Positions 12,061 through 24,995 of a stretch of 64,000 nt of DNA are shown here, piece by piece. Below the pieces are notes generated by a model, which made no database searches, was not told the DNA's origin, and saw nothing but the letters and a program-made list of their open reading frames with translations. The stretch comes from Branchiostoma floridae (Eukaryota > Chordata > Leptocardii > Amphioxiformes > Branchiostomatidae): contig NC_049989.1 of NCBI RefSeq assembly GCF_000003815.2, positions 3,717,580 through 3,781,579 on the forward strand, written 5' to 3'. Each line of letters opens with the position of its first letter. The stretch's first letter is position 1. The position numbers were made by a program, and so were the translations under genes.

Positions 12061-12650
12061 TGAGAGTTCAATATCAGGAACTATGTTCAAACAAACCATT
12101 TTATCCTAAGACCGTGTTTGAATGTAGAGAGCAGGATTATTATTGCAATTTTATTGCCCATGTAGTAAAATGTCCCACTCACGAAAGAAAGACCCCAGAG
12201 AAGTTGTAAGGTCATTCCAACAACCGAAAGACTAACACAATTTTCCCTGTGACGTTTGTCAGGATCGACTTTGAACAAAATGATTCTCTTCTCTTCGTTT
12301 ACAGTAAAAGTTCAACATCAGTCACAATGTTCAAGCAAACTACTTTATACTAAGACTTTGTTTGGATATAGAGAGCAGGGTTATTATCCTTCCTTTGTAT
12401 ATGATTTGGGCGGAATCTCCTGAAGGCAATACTTTGCAATTGCCCATGTAGTAAAATATCCCACTCACTAAAGAAAGGCCCCAGATAAGTCGTAAGGTCA
12501 TTTCAACCACCAAAAGACTAACATAATTTTCCCTGTGGCGGTTGTCAGGATCGACTTTCAAGGTAGTGATTCTCTTCTCTTCGTTTATGGTGATCGATGC
12601 AATCGTTAAAGTCGGAGACTTGCCTTGTCGCTCACACGTTTGGACCAAAT
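12061..12650. repeat. Tandem duplication of about 240-290 bp
   Basis: A copy at about 12061-12300 is followed by a diverged copy at about 12301-12600. The second has an insert of about 40 bases near 12385-12430. Read on the minus strand, both keep an open frame with the shared blocks NEEKRI, KVDPD and FYYMGN. Roughly eight of 40 aligned residues differ, with few silent changes, so purifying selection is not evident. I treat it as a non-coding duplication. A duplicated membrane-segment exon is the less likely alternative. Confidence 0.65.
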
Positions 12651-13107
12651 ACTACCAACGCCAGGCTAGAAACACGGTTATCTCCTGCCCGTAAAGAAGA
12701 AGGAACAAGCTCTAAATAGAAACGAGCAGTAGTAAAAGTTCGTGTAAGCCCTTTGGTCATGTAACACCAGGATGGAGAAACATGAGAGCTGTTCGTTAAG
12801 AGCCCTTCTGGCAGCTCTATCTTATCAGTATAAAGGACGAGCTTTGTGGGACGTAAATTTGACGACCTGCAATTTTTGTGAAACGTTACAGCTGGTTCGA
12901 TGGTAGCCTCCCTCGTAGTATTCGCTGGCTTGCCATGTTGAAAGGAGTTTCGCCCCGCCCTGAACTCCTCTCACGGTTAACTCCCTTTCCCGGCAACAGA
13001 GAACCTTAAGCCAACTTTGAAACTAGCCAACAAGCGCCCTCTCCCCCATAAGATAACATAAAAGCTAGCCCCGGTCCGCTCGAAGACTACGACTGAGGAG
13101 ACTACTT

Positions 13108-13335
13108 CGACGGTAGCCTTGTAGTTAGGGTTGTTGGCTCAGAACCTAGAGGTACTGAGTTCGAATCCCTGACAGCAGATCTCGATGTTGTGCTCTTGGT
13201 AAAGGTACTTTAGACCAAATTCCTAACCCCAAGGACGCCCCTCAGCACCAAAGGATGTAAATGGAGGTCCCGTGTTTGAGGAACCCACCACACTTATCGA
13301 AAAGAGTAGGGGTTCTTCCCGCCGATGTGAGTATA
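13108..13335 (+). repeat. tRNA-derived SINE (family with a 63.4-kb copy)
   Basis: The head has an A-box-like region near 13113-13128 and a strong B box, GAGTTCGAATCC (13157-13168). The body shares GGAGGTCCCGTG, the ACCCACC(A/G)CACTTATC block and AAAGAGTAGGG with the element at about 63415-63700, in the same order and orientation. The A-to-B spacing fits a tRNA-type Pol III promoter. Confidence 0.6.
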
Positions 13336-14794
13336 GAATAGATTTGTCCTGAAAAGAGTACTTGCACTCTTTAGTACAAACTTGGAGTGAACATATTGTT
13401 TTACACTCTACTATAATATAGACCATTTCCCTACAAATATTCCACGACTTCCAGTAAGTTTTTACGACGTACATGCTGCGCCCCCTACAAATGCAACAGC
13501 AGGTCACATAAAGGTCAGGTCCTGATAGCATGTGAACTAAGCTGTGAAGTATTGCACACAAAGTCCTGACCTCGAGGGCAATGTACCCGAGGTAACAGGT
13601 AGATGTTCACGGAGCACTCTGATTTTCAACTTGTTTTTAAAAAAACCCTGCAAACTGATCCAGCCCAAGCTCGAGCTTATTAACAAATACGTTTAGAATT
13701 GTACTTTCCACGCCGGCTGCTCTCAAAAAGATCAATTTGCAAAAGAGGCTTTTGGTGGCGGAACAACCGCAGGTTAACACGAAGAACAACTCTCTAAGAG
13801 CTTTCCCGGAATGTACTGCGGGATCTAGTGAAAAACCTATAAAGCAGTCTTGCGTGATAAGCGTTCACACAGCTCTTGCTGGAAATGCACTTTAACTATG
13901 ATTATTCAACGTCAGTTGCTCAAAGAAAGGTCAGCAGGTTGCGGAGTTTCCCGTATCTCTAACTTGCAGACTTCCCTGGCTTTCGTGGCGTGTTAGCATC
14001 AACCCAGGTCTTGGGAGGAGAAGCAAATGTCAAAGAGGCAGCCCCTGGTTTAGGCAGTCGGGTTGAGATTTTTAAATTAATTTCAAGCTGTGAATAACGT
14101 CTATCTGGTCTTGCTATTTTCAAAAGTTGAAAAGAAACAGTCCCCTTTCTCAGCAATTGATAGTAAAATATGTAAAAAGATTTTCTTGACAACGCACTAT
14201 GTCCATTTCACACTTAATGTACTTAATGTACTTAATGTACATCCTCAATTCTCGGGTTCGTGATATTTTGTCATGTGCCAAAGTTCACTTTCTGTCAATC
14301 TGTCAGTCTTCTGTCAAGAAACCATCGAATTCTGTCAGTCTCCCGGTACAACTCAACCCGGGAACAAACAAATAGATAAACAAACAAACAAACAAACAAA
14401 GACAAATTAAACCGAAAAACAGTACCTCCACTTTCATGGAGATAATATAAGTGATTAAGTATCATTCTGATGTTTTATCGAAACGAAAATTTCCGCACGA
14501 AGTACCCCAACAAGTTACTATGTATAGATTCTAAGAAATGTTCGAACACAAGATAACTGGAGAGAAAAGAATGGTTCAGCATAATCATAACGGCAGGCCG
14601 GTGTGACATTGGAGACCCCGGCTGTCTTCATGTATGAATAAATGCATCTGGGGTAGATGTCCTTCTGTTCAACAATAGGTTGAAGAGCTGTCATTAAAGT
14701 TTAATGCTAGTATGACAGATTACATATAATACCACGGTCCAAGTGCGGTACCAGATAATAGTCCGGATTCTCTCGAAACTGTGCAGTTGCACTC
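13336..14794. other. Intergenic DNA with short simple repeats
   Basis: No gene is recognised. Small tandem runs include three copies of ACTTAATGT (about 14212-14240) and a (CAAA)n run (about 14379-14400). Confidence 0.55.
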
Positions 14795-14797
14795 TAA

Positions 14798-15044
14798 AGG
14801 CCCCCTCTCACTTGACGTGCGGCACGCTTGCGGCATTGCTGCGTTCGGAAGATGCTCAACGAATTTCAGAGATAAAGAACGAATTTTCTTACTTGTTGTG
14901 TATTTTGTGGTCTTCTACGTCACACTTTTACGTATTGCGCATTATCTGAATTATAATAAATCGGAGAAAATAACAAAACAGTACCGCAGTGAACGAACGC
15001 AGCAATGCCGCAAGCGTGCCGCACGTCAAAGTGAGAGGGGGCCT
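14798..15044. mobile_element. 247-bp MITE with 50-bp inverted repeats, PIF/Harbinger-like
   Basis: The left arm 14798-14847 and right arm 14994-15044 are inverted copies differing by one extra T. They begin AGGCCCCCTCTCACTTGACG. The element is flanked on both sides by TAA (14795-14797 and 15045-15047), a 3-bp target duplication of the type made by PIF/Harbinger elements. The roughly 145-bp AT-rich core has no transposase. Superfamily assignment rests only on the duplication length. Confidence 0.75.
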
Positions 15045-15047
15045 TAA

Positions 15048-15921
15048 TTATGGTATAATTTGTGAAATCGTTACCTGAAATTGTTTGCAATCCCCCAGGT
15101 TCTGATTTGAGCTGTTTAGGGTCTATGTTTGATGACCAAAGATGTCATAGGCACCTTGGGTACAATAAAGTCCTTTAAAGATTGGCAAGGTCGTTGATGA
15201 ATATTTGTCCAAACTGATGCTCAGTGCCTGGTCCTTCTGGGAATCGTGAAATCCAAAGAGTATATATGGTATACTAGGTCCAGTGACAGGGTCGTCAAAA
15301 TCAAGTACCAGTAATGACAGACTGCTCAACGCATTTTATAGATCAAAAAGTATTTTTTTCACGCTCTGTAGGTTTTGTTGTCTTTTCAGTCATCATTAAA
15401 AATTTTCCTGATATTCCAATTATGAAAGCAATAGTTTTACAAATCCATTTTACGCAGCACCAAGGAAAAGGTCGCATTCGTGATTGTTGTCTACGTCTAG
15501 TGGAATGGGGCCAAACAAATGTTACCTGCCCACAGACAGTACTTGTCATTGCCTGTGATCAACGGCCCTTGCATACGGGTGCAATTTGTGTTCCCGACTG
15601 TGATCCCATCTAATCATGGCATGAGTGATTATCACTATATTCTAGCATGCCAGATGGGACAAAAGCACCACTCACTGTTACAATTATGTAATTACATTGT
15701 GTTCATAGTCTGAGAAAACCTATTGATTTGTATCGGAAACCTTCATCACATATAACGATTCTGATATTCATTTTCACCATGATAGGAAGTAATATGTCTT
15801 TTACAGTACAAAAGCGCTGACGCCAAGATAGATTATGATAATAGTGTCCTTCTGGCAAGTCTATTTGCACGGAAGAATGAATGAACATTGGGTATAGATA
15901 TAATTATCACTTAAGATTGTC
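15048..15921. other. Intergenic DNA, no gene recognised
   Basis: Overlapping short frames on both strands lack family features, and no repeat was recognised. Confidence 0.5.
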
Positions 15922-15924
15922 TTA

Positions 15925-16324
15925 GGCCATGTTGATTTAATTATATGGATGGCATCCGCGCGCGCATCCATTTTTGGCCGTTTCAAAAAATGCAAAAAAA
16001 ATGCAACCATACTCTAAATCGTACAAAGAAGCTTTAAAACAAGCAAATACATGCTGTAGATTGCAAACGTAAACATCGGGAAACGTATACTAATGTCATA
16101 GAACATTCCAAGGTCAAAGAAGATGTGAAAGAACAAAAATTAAGAATCTGTTGTTCGGTATACAATGTACTGTATTCTACGTGTTTAGTCATTTGTTCAA
16201 CCTCCCAGACCACTTAGATTTTATAATGAAGGCAGCTTTTTTTTCGGGCAATACTTATTCGCACGCTTGCATCACTTTTGGGATTTCCAGACGATGTCAT
16301 CCATATAATCAAATCAACATGCCC
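15925..16324. mobile_element. 400-bp MITE with GGATGRCATCC inverted ends, TTA duplication
   Basis: The left end (GGCCATGTTGATTTAATTAT, then ATGGATGGCATCC) is matched by the reverse complement of the right end (GGGCATGTTGATTTGATTAT, then ATGGATGACATC). TTA lies on both sides (15922-15924, 16325-16327). There is no transposase frame. A related but diverged pair of ends bounds the element at about 18740-19355. Confidence 0.7.
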
Positions 16325-16469
16325 TTATGTTGAGAGGAAACCTGGGTGATCATCAGGGTGCCCGACTGGTTGACTCTCCGTGGATCACTGTCCTGGTTAA
16401 TATAACCCGTTTAGAGTTCACTGTCCTTTACTGTGATTCATAATGTATGAATAACGGAAACCGCCTCCC

Positions 16470-16837
16470 TATATAGCCAAAACACAGCATGGAATGTTCA
16501 CCCAGAACGTACAGGTCGTGTGGAAGAAAGGGCGAGCTCCTGTTGCGTTTTTAGAATCAGCTTGAGGGGAAATGTTCCCCACCAAACGGAAGGAGTTTGA
16601 CTGGGTGATCTTAAACGGTTATCGACTCTTCTGCCGGCTGGTGTTAGCCCACGTCAGGCACTGTGGGATAGATCTGCACGGTGATGTGTCTTCTTCGACA
16701 GGTGGAGCCTCAGGTTTTCAGAGTGCAAAGAGCAGGAGCGAGAGGGTGGAGTTAGGTCCTTCTGTGTCTGACTTAAAACTGAGATGTAAAACACTAAGTA
16801 CGGAAGATGCATCGTGGACAAGAAAAGCAACTAAATG
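16470..16837 (+). CDS. Possible first exon of an unrecognised gene (weak)
   Basis: A TATA-like TATATAG lies at 16470-16476, a possible start codon at 16572, and the frame stays open to a strong splice donor, TG|GTGAGTACG, with the exon ending at 16837. The 266 coding bases give about 89 codons rich in Arg, Ser and Lys. I recognise no domain, and no partner exon downstream. A TATA box, an ATG and a donor in the right order can occur by chance. Confidence 0.2.
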
Positions 16838-17689
16838 GTGAGTACGATACATTTTTTTTATTCATGGTGATTCAGAATTCCATCATAAAATGTAATGCTA
16901 AAAACGGACATATTAAAATTTAATGCTAAAAACGGTCTTCTACATGATTGTTTTGACGTTGATATTAAGATATGCTTTACGCAATTACATATATACAATC
17001 TAAGCTTAAAACGAACTCAATTTATATATAAAGGTATGGTACTATTCTTGAAGTGTACATTCGTAGGCAAGTTTTTACCAGAATTCATGTAGAATAATGT
17101 AGAGTTCTAGGAGTGTACGTCAGGTGAAATTCCAATTTTGCTAAATATTGTGTATGATTAGCATTGGTATCAGCAATCGCGATGTATTAAAAACTACAGG
17201 TACTACAGTGTTGATAAGGTTAGTATACCAAGCTTTTGCAGGTTTTGAAAAGATTGACAGCTAACAATAGCTTTAGTGTATTACGAAGGGCGGTCAAGGG
17301 CAGACAGAGACAAACCTCCAGAGTACGTCTGTATGCAGTGTCAGCTGAATCTAGCTGCAGGAACCACACATATCAGCCAATCTTAGCACACTTTCCTATA
17401 TATCAAATCCAAAGTTAACTATTGACCCCAAATGCCATTAGTAGTTCACCATTTTATATGATGGCATCAGTTGAAAGCCTGCACACCACAACACATCATA
17501 TTTTATCATTAATACCTTGGAAGTGAATCACTCACTCAGGTATAGTGTAATAACGTTTCGTTGATGCGATATCATTTTAGACTAGTACATGTCCTTGTGA
17601 CAAAGATAAAAACACACTTTTCCCGACAATTAAAGCGGAGTTTACTCCCCACAATTCTATTTGCTTTTGGACAGACGGGGACAATGTGG

Positions 17690-17945
17690 CACTACACGCA
17701 CGTCAGTAACTTATATTAACAGTGCCACATACACAGTACAGACAGAAGGTAAAGGTAGTTTCAACTTTTACCTCACCGACCGAAGTCAGGTACCCATTAT
17801 TACACCTGCTGGGTGAAGTGAGGAGGGTCGTGTAAATTGCCTTTCCCAAGGGCACAAACGTCGGGGGCAGGGCGGGTATCGAACTCGGGACCTCTAGATT
17901 CCGAGTCGATAGCTCTACCAGTTACGCCACAAGCGACGCCACAAC
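17690..17945 (-). repeat. tRNA-derived SINE, family 1, copy 1
   Basis: Read on the minus strand, the head has an A box (TGGCGTAACTGG, complement of 17918-17929) and a B box (GAGTTCGATACC, complement of 17875-17886). The body holds the block GGGCACAAACGTCGGGG next to TGCCTTTCCCAAGGG on the plus strand. That block is shared with the copies at 30.2 and 57.7 kb. The tail toward 17690 includes AGTGCCACATACACAGTACA. Confidence 0.75.
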
Positions 17946-18739
17946 GTCAAATTCATACCGAGCACTCGAAGGCACAAACAACGGGAAGGACATGGGGAGG
18001 GGGGGGGGGGTGCTTTGCGGAGATTCCCTACCAACAGGAGGGTCACATCCCAGTGCTTGATAGTTACAAGCTAGTAGGTAAACAACAACATAGGGATAAG
18101 AATTTGTTGTGCTGCAAATTCGTATATCCACGTACTGGTAATATATATATAGAACGATATAACCGTTATGCATTCATTATTATGATGTCCCTCCAGATGG
18201 ATCTGTCGTTCGTGACAGACAAGAGGCTCTGCCTTGCATTGTTGTGGCATTTATAGAGCGATGTACTAATATCAGTCAGCTTTAATACCAAGGTCTCATC
18301 GAATATCTGTCAATTTTAATGCCAAGGTCTTATACTCACTCTATTCAGATTCAGAACAAGTAGCAGTTTTGACAATTTCGCTATATGGTTTAATGTTTAC
18401 GGTTTGGGTGATGACTCCCTTACTGCGAGCTAAAAAAACACCGCGAAAATACTTGTTATGCATTCTGCCCGATATCTTATTGTTTCAAAATACGTACTTA
18501 CTTAAAACCACCGTTCTATTTTCTCTCTATTGCTTAATTCAATCCCCGCGAACTGAAGATTCTTAACTAAGCGATTCACTTTCTTTAAAACGTTCACATT
18601 TCTGACCCCCTCTGGTCGTTCTTAATTGTGGCCTGGCTGCAGATTGCTGATAGTGATATAGGACGACCGTGAGGAAGATATGCCTACCACCAGATAACCA
18701 CACGGTGTTCTATTGCCCCACTGTAATCCCACACTACGA

Positions 18740-19358
18740 GGCTGACTTAATTTTATGGATGACATCCGCGAGCGCATTGTTGTTAGCCTCTTCTTAAGTC
18801 CCCCCTCCCCCCTCCTACAAAATGTGGCCACATATTATCAATCAGAATTTGATGCATGCTTAGGCTTTGGTCACATTTCCAAACCGGGGCCCAGTCGGGC
18901 AGCTTTCCGGAGCAAAACGAATGACATAAAAGACATAAAAATACACAGAATGTAAAAATATAAGATTCATTGGAATAATTTGTGTATATTTCTAGGTGAA
19001 CATTTTAATTTTTCGTTTCTTAAAACATCCCGGCCGGGCCCCGGTTTGGAAATGTGACCTAAGCCTTACCGGAGGACCTGCTCTCCAGGGTATGGGGGCA
19101 CATGGTCAGGGCCAGGGCCACAGCGCCCTTGTTCCCTCTTTAAACAGGAATGGCAATACAGAAATGATTGAAATGGCGACTTACAGGCTTACTAGAGGTG
19201 CACATAAGACAAACCAAGCCTGGGAAAGAATGATCTGGATGCTTAGTCCTGTGATTTAGCAGCATCTTTTATTTTTGCCTGTTTGCCTTTAAGTTAGTTT
19301 TGTTTTGGCATTAGTTTTAGTCTCCAGAGGATGTCATCCATAGAATTAAGTGATAGGA
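18740..19358. mobile_element. MITE-like element with GGATGACATCC ends and an inner inverted repeat
   Basis: The left end has ACTTAATTTTATGGATGACATCC (about 18747-18769) and the right end its reverse complement with small changes (about 19328-19351), related to the 400-bp element at 15.9 kb. Inside, GTCACATTTCCAAACCGGGG (about 18869-18888) is inverted at about 19040-19059, with further matching bases outside, so a second GC-rich foldback is nested within. No transposase is seen and the outer target duplication is unclear. Confidence 0.6.
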
Positions 19359-19871
19359 AACATTCAGCAGAACATCATTCACAGATTCATCCTAGCGGCA
19401 GACGATTATTTGTCAGAATAATAAATAAAGGAATTAATATTTCATAACTTTGTCACACCTTTGAAGACTTCTAGGTCAAATAAGAATATCATACAGAAAT
19501 ATATAGAGCTACGTAAAGGTCCTTACTGCCAAATATTGATCTTTGAAACATAAATACATCAGCATAACGCCAATACAAAAACAAGTCAAACAGTGACAAA
19601 CGGCAGCTTATACAAATGAGGTAATGTAAATCAAATATCTCTCACACTATTATTTCTACATTAAAGTGATACATACATATTTCAATGTAATTCAGGCGGA
19701 ACTGTAGATAATGTGTTTCCTATGGCACGTCTAACGTGAAACAACGAGTCCCACGATAATGTAATGGTCTTATAATTGAATAAATTTGTTAAGGATAGCT
19801 GGTAGATTATATATAGATATTATCTATATTAGGTAGATGTGCAAAAGCTAGGTGTGATGGGTCGTTCAGTA

Positions 19872-19985
19872 TAACATAACCAGCTGCTGCAGCGCTACGT
19901 GCCTAGCCTGCGAAGCTGGTGTGTTATGCCGAATGGTGGTTATACCGGCTATATAGATACAGATACTGCTATATAAATAGAATTA
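19872..19985 (-). repeat. Dispersed repeat (TATCTGTATCTATATAGC family), inverted copy
   Basis: On the minus strand the segment runs from TATCTGTATCTATATAGCC through GGTATAACCACC and ACACACCAGCTTCGCAGG. The same order of blocks occurs at 52.5-52.65 kb and 54.53-54.65 kb. The repeat class is unknown and no coding or Pol III signals were recognised. Confidence 0.55.
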
Positions 19986-22900
19986 CAATGGCCAAAAGGT
20001 GACAAAACCTATGATATTTTAGCTGGAGTGTTGCCGCACGAATGGTGATACATTTGAATGTATAGTATTACTGCCAGGTAACTTTTTTCTGGATCTCCCC
20101 ACCGACCGCGGGTCACAGAGGGTGCACATCTGACTACAGATATTTATGACTCGGTCACAGATATTACGATTCGCACGCAATGTTATTGTTACCTTGACGA
20201 CAATCCGTGAATACTAATAGACAAAGTTGGCATTGCGCCGACACATATAACTAAAGAATATGATAAAATTATGGTGTTTTAGAGATAACACATTGGTTCT
20301 TCTTTAATCTCTGGAACAAAATCATGATTTATTTGGTATGGATTTGTGGATCAATCCAATGGAAAGAAATGTGTCAAAGCGGTCTGGACATTTAGACAAT
20401 GCGTTGTAAAAAGATGATAAGATACTGTATATAAGATATTGTTTGTATGGCAAGATTTTATATACATTACGTGCTGCTCCCCCCCCCCATATTCATGTAA
20501 TAAATTCAAATAAAGAAATAAACAAATTATTTAGAAGGGCTCTAAGGCATGGAAATGAATCATCATCTGGGTCGGGAATCAATTTGTTGTGGTACAGAAA
20601 GGCATACTTTATGTTTTAAAATTGCGCCTTAAAGTTGACGTCGCTGCACGAAATACAAATTACACCGTTTGTCTAGAACATAACATTACATGTGGCAGGC
20701 TTTCAACGATTCTTGCGACGATACTCAACTTTCTTTTTTAAATCCCCTGGCGCACAGTAAATGGGGTTGGTGAACTTACAGTCAATAGGAACTTTTATGA
20801 CTCGCGTTCTCTTTCCCTAGATCGTTTTCTCCCATTCCATCCCTCTCTAAATCAAGGTTTCGAGTGGCATGAAATGCATTCAACTTGGTAGAATGGTACC
20901 CCCATACCACCGATGTAACGTTGATGGGTTTTCTTATCTGTTCTCCCCAGGTACATGTAGATTGCTCAGCACAGGAAGCCTTTTACCTCAAAGGCTTAAG
21001 CTTGCTGTGCGTTGTTTTGAGGTCACTTCTCAGACTTGTATGTAAGGGTAGGGTGGCGATGTGGGGCAGATATAGTGCTGTATCTAAGCCTTCCGGATAC
21101 GTAACAGAGCCTATACGGAAATAAAGTTGCTTAGATTTTTAGATTTATTGCATTCGCCAGAATGGCAGAAGGTTATGGAAACGGTTTAGACAGGACTTTT
21201 TGGGTCTAAAAGTAGGTCAACAGCAGATAACTCAAGAATTTATGAATGGATTTCGATGATATTTGGTAGTTGTGTAGCGGTTGTAAAAAAAAAAGGTCAA
21301 GTTCGAAAATGGTATACCTGGCGTTTTCCTACTGGTCTGCAGCAAGCTTTTTAGAATTGCGGACAATGCAATAGATGGCAAACACAGGTAGCTTAGCTGA
21401 TATTGGGTGCCAACACATACATACATTACACATCTCATAGAATACGCAGAATTAATTCAACTGGTTAATTGGTTCTTCAAGAAGAACAGAGCTTAAAACT
21501 TTAGATACTTAAAACGTCAACTAGGGTCCCATTTCCAAAACGGTTTCTTTGCAGGAAGAAAACATAAAAGTGTCAAGAAATATACACAAGTTATGCTCAT
21601 GACTATCTTTTTGTTTTACGTTTTACTATCCGTCATATCATACTTTTTATTCCCGTAAGCTGGGCATAGAAATGTGAAACCAAGACTCCGTCAAACAAGT
21701 ATTTCCCGAATTAAATGGCCTAAGATGCAACTTGCACGGACTGCCATCAACGTACTTGAAGTATTTTATCGGTACTGCCAATTGCCTATCCGTTGTCACA
21801 GCATGTTGCAATTGGATCTTGGAATGTGCTACCTGTCTCTCTGAAGTATGTGTCTTTGAGCTAATTGCTAAGGTTATGTTTAGAATTTATCTTTTATTTC
21901 TGTTAGAACTAAACTTGATCGAAACCCACTGACTTGTCATCAACGCGTTCCTTTCGTAACAATGTCCCTGAGCAATTCGAAACCATTCTTTTGTGTCAAG
22001 ACGAACGAGCCGTTTTTCTTTGCTACCGGGTACCTTTCCCCCAAGTTCCCCAAACAATTCATTGTAACTATATAGAAAATTCAACAGATGCTAACTACAC
22101 CATATTTATAGAGAACTGATCAGCCGGTATCACCAAGTGTAGGAGAAGCCAACATTCTACCGGTGTAGCAGGCCGAAATTTAACCCTGAGAGTATATATA
22201 CCCGGGCCAGGGGTTTGTTCTGGCCCGCTACACCTGACAACTGTGCATACCGCAGCATATCATATAACGTCGTAGACGAGTTAGGTACACGATTGAGTGA
22301 GTGAGAGAAGGAGCAGAAGAGCCGAATGCGTATACCGAAGTATACCGAATGTGTGTACATTGGCGGAATCTTTGTCATGGAGAGCGTTGATGTAGCCTGA
22401 CTAAAATCGCGGAGGGGGTCATTAACCCCAGCCAGCGAGAGATTGTGTAAACACAGGCTTAGCGTTGATGATGTAGTTCAAGTATTCTTTAAACTCTGTC
22501 CCGACATTGGATACCAAGTTCGCTCCAGAGTCGCGTAGCCTGTTCTGAACGGGTCTCTTGGATGATATGTGACACCCAGGATGCATGAAGATGAGTTATC
22601 AACCTGCAACCAAGTAATATTGATGTTTGCATCAGACCATCCGACTAAGATGATCCATAATTAACCGATGAAAAACCATAAACTGCCTCATTGACTATTC
22701 ATTAAAGTGCGACACGGTGTATCCCACTAAAATTGATATGTACGTCAAGTACAACGTTCAAGAGTACAAACAGATAAATTGCGACTGACAAAAGGACAAC
22801 GATTGACTTGAGTGAATGCATATAAAGATTTTGCGTAAGTACCTCTGATTGCACGGTGTTTGCGATAGGTCTAGAGTCCACAGATAGACAGACAAAATGT

Positions 22901-24706
22901 TTGGTGGCGTTTTTAATTTCATTTTTTTCTTGCAGACAGGTTGCTTTATTTGATTTGAAGCCTCATTTGTGACCTTTACACATTGGCTGTATGTTTATCG
23001 TTATTTCATTATCTATTCATTTTCAATTCATTTCTGTATTTATTTAATTTCTGCTATTGTTAGCTTTGGGTTATTTTGTTGTTTTTATATATGTATGTTG
23101 GAGGGGAGGACCACAATAAGCAATTATAATGCTTTTTGCCAATTCCCTTAAAATAAAAATGAATGAAAAAAAGAAAGAAATAGTTAGTAGCCAGGCCTGG
23201 ATAGCAGTTACAGCAAACACTGCTGTAAATCTCGGAACATTCGCTTTGGTTTGATTTATGTGGTTTTTGCGCTGACAGATCGACCGAGAATTCATGACAA
23301 AGCGAATATGCATTCTCATTAACTACAGTTATACAATCGCGAAACCCTACTGTAGAATCAGGTCACCGCAAAAATGGATTTACAGTTTGTATTAAACACC
23401 CAGGACTATGAGACAAGGTGGAGAGCGCGTATGTAAATCACAAAGTTTTAGGATATTCCTCGCTAAAGTTTCTTCTCCTTCTACGCTATAATCTTGATGA
23501 ATGAGACATTGTCATATACCTACTAGTAGATGTCTTTGACATGTAACGCCTACTTGTAATTCGATAAGGTATTGGGCGTGGGCGCCAGCCAGGTTTAATA
23601 GGGAATGAGTTATAGCATTTCTGTGCCAACTTTCTTTATCATAGGAAAGAGCTGCAGCGAACTAACAATGCCTTTTGAGAAAGCTTTTATCTCGCTGGAA
23701 TATGGCCAATATTAAAGGCATAGTGAGGCAATGTTGTTTGGCATAAACAATGACAAAACGCGGTAATTTGTTCCATCTCTCCTAAGTACGAAGGATCTTT
23801 TGAAGGAACTTTTTGAAGTTGAAGGTTATAGCAACTGCAATAAATTAATTGCATCAATCACAAACAGTGCCCCGAGTCTCTGCAACTACACGGTTTAATT
23901 AGCTCCCTGTCGGCAGGTGACAGATTACAGAACATGACGTATTGGTAAGGTTAGATAGGGAGCCGTACCTCTTGTATGGTTGTCATAGAAACCCGTGTCT
24001 GGTTGGGAATTAACTGTCACTTGTTATCACTCGTGGTTCAGGCATGTTGGAATCAGTAGTTGGTAGAGGGAAAAACAAAATTAGAGAGATAGGGGGAGAG
24101 GACTGAGGAAAGAGAGAGAGTGAGAGAAAAAAAAAGCGTTACTGTGCGCTACCTTTCAAGTCTTATATTTGTGATGATGGCACAGTATGGGCGATTCCAT
24201 TTGTACAGTCGTGCACACTCTCAGCAGAAACTCCATATCTTTGCCACGGGCTCCAATAGGAGTAATGAGCAATATGACCCATATACGTCACATTTCGAAC
24301 CTTCCAAAGTACAATAAAATCCGGTAATGCTGGGAGCCTTTGAGGTGACCTGAAGAATTTAGAAGTTAATAGTTTTGACGCACGCAGAGCAAATTTCCAT
24401 GCATAACGCGAGGGAGGAATAGGATTTTTAGAAGCACACCAATACCATGCATCACTGTCTTTAATCTGCTAGTCTGTCTAGTGGCAACACGCATGGCCTA
24501 TACCTGAGCGTGACTCCTATCCGAGGAGAGAAAGTCAGCTGTCCCTCATAAAAGGTTAGAATGCGACAGAAGTGAACTCCCGGATCAGGAGAGGAAATTA
24601 AAGGGTTCAAACGTGAGTAATGCTGGCAAGGACATGGCAACAAGAAAAGAGGCGTCCTTCGTTCCTCTTCAACAGAGACCCGCACCTTAAGGTACGATAA
24701 TTGAAG
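19986..24706. other. Intergenic DNA, no gene recognised
   Basis: This is AT-rich DNA with short poly-C and poly-A runs (for example about 20476-20486) and a purine-rich GAGA stretch near 24083-24122. No supported exon, RNA gene or classified element was found. Confidence 0.5.
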
Positions 24707-24995
24707 TCCCTGTAGCTCAACAGGAAGCAACCTCACAGGTGAGATTCTGGTTCAAATTAGTTGGTTATTGGGAGACCCTGGTTCAAATCCTGGGAAGGGA
24801 TTCTCGGCTGGGGCTGCCGTTTTTCGGAAGGGACTTCAAATTTTGGCCTTTGTGTTCTAGGAGGTGCCTCGAGCAAGTTAAATGGATAGTGGTAGCAAAT
24901 CCTCCCTGTAAAACATAGCCTACTACTGCAAAGGGGTTCAACGAGGGGGACTTGCTGCCATTTATACCTCTGGGCACTACAAGGGTCCGAACAAA
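24707..24995 (+). repeat. tRNA-derived SINE, family 2, copy 1
   Basis: An A box TAGCTCAACAGG (24713-24724) is followed by two B-box-like sites, GGTTCAAATTA (24749-24759) and GGTTCAAATCC (24780-24790). The body blocks TTTTCGGAAGGGAC and CTGGGCACTACAA recur in the same order at 27.53-27.77 kb. The two B boxes suggest that the head was partly duplicated. Confidence 0.65.

Noticed and set aside
12087-12648. Duplicated transmembrane gene
   Set aside because: The frames are similar because the DNA is duplicated; amino-acid changes outnumber silent ones by eye and no splice context fits.
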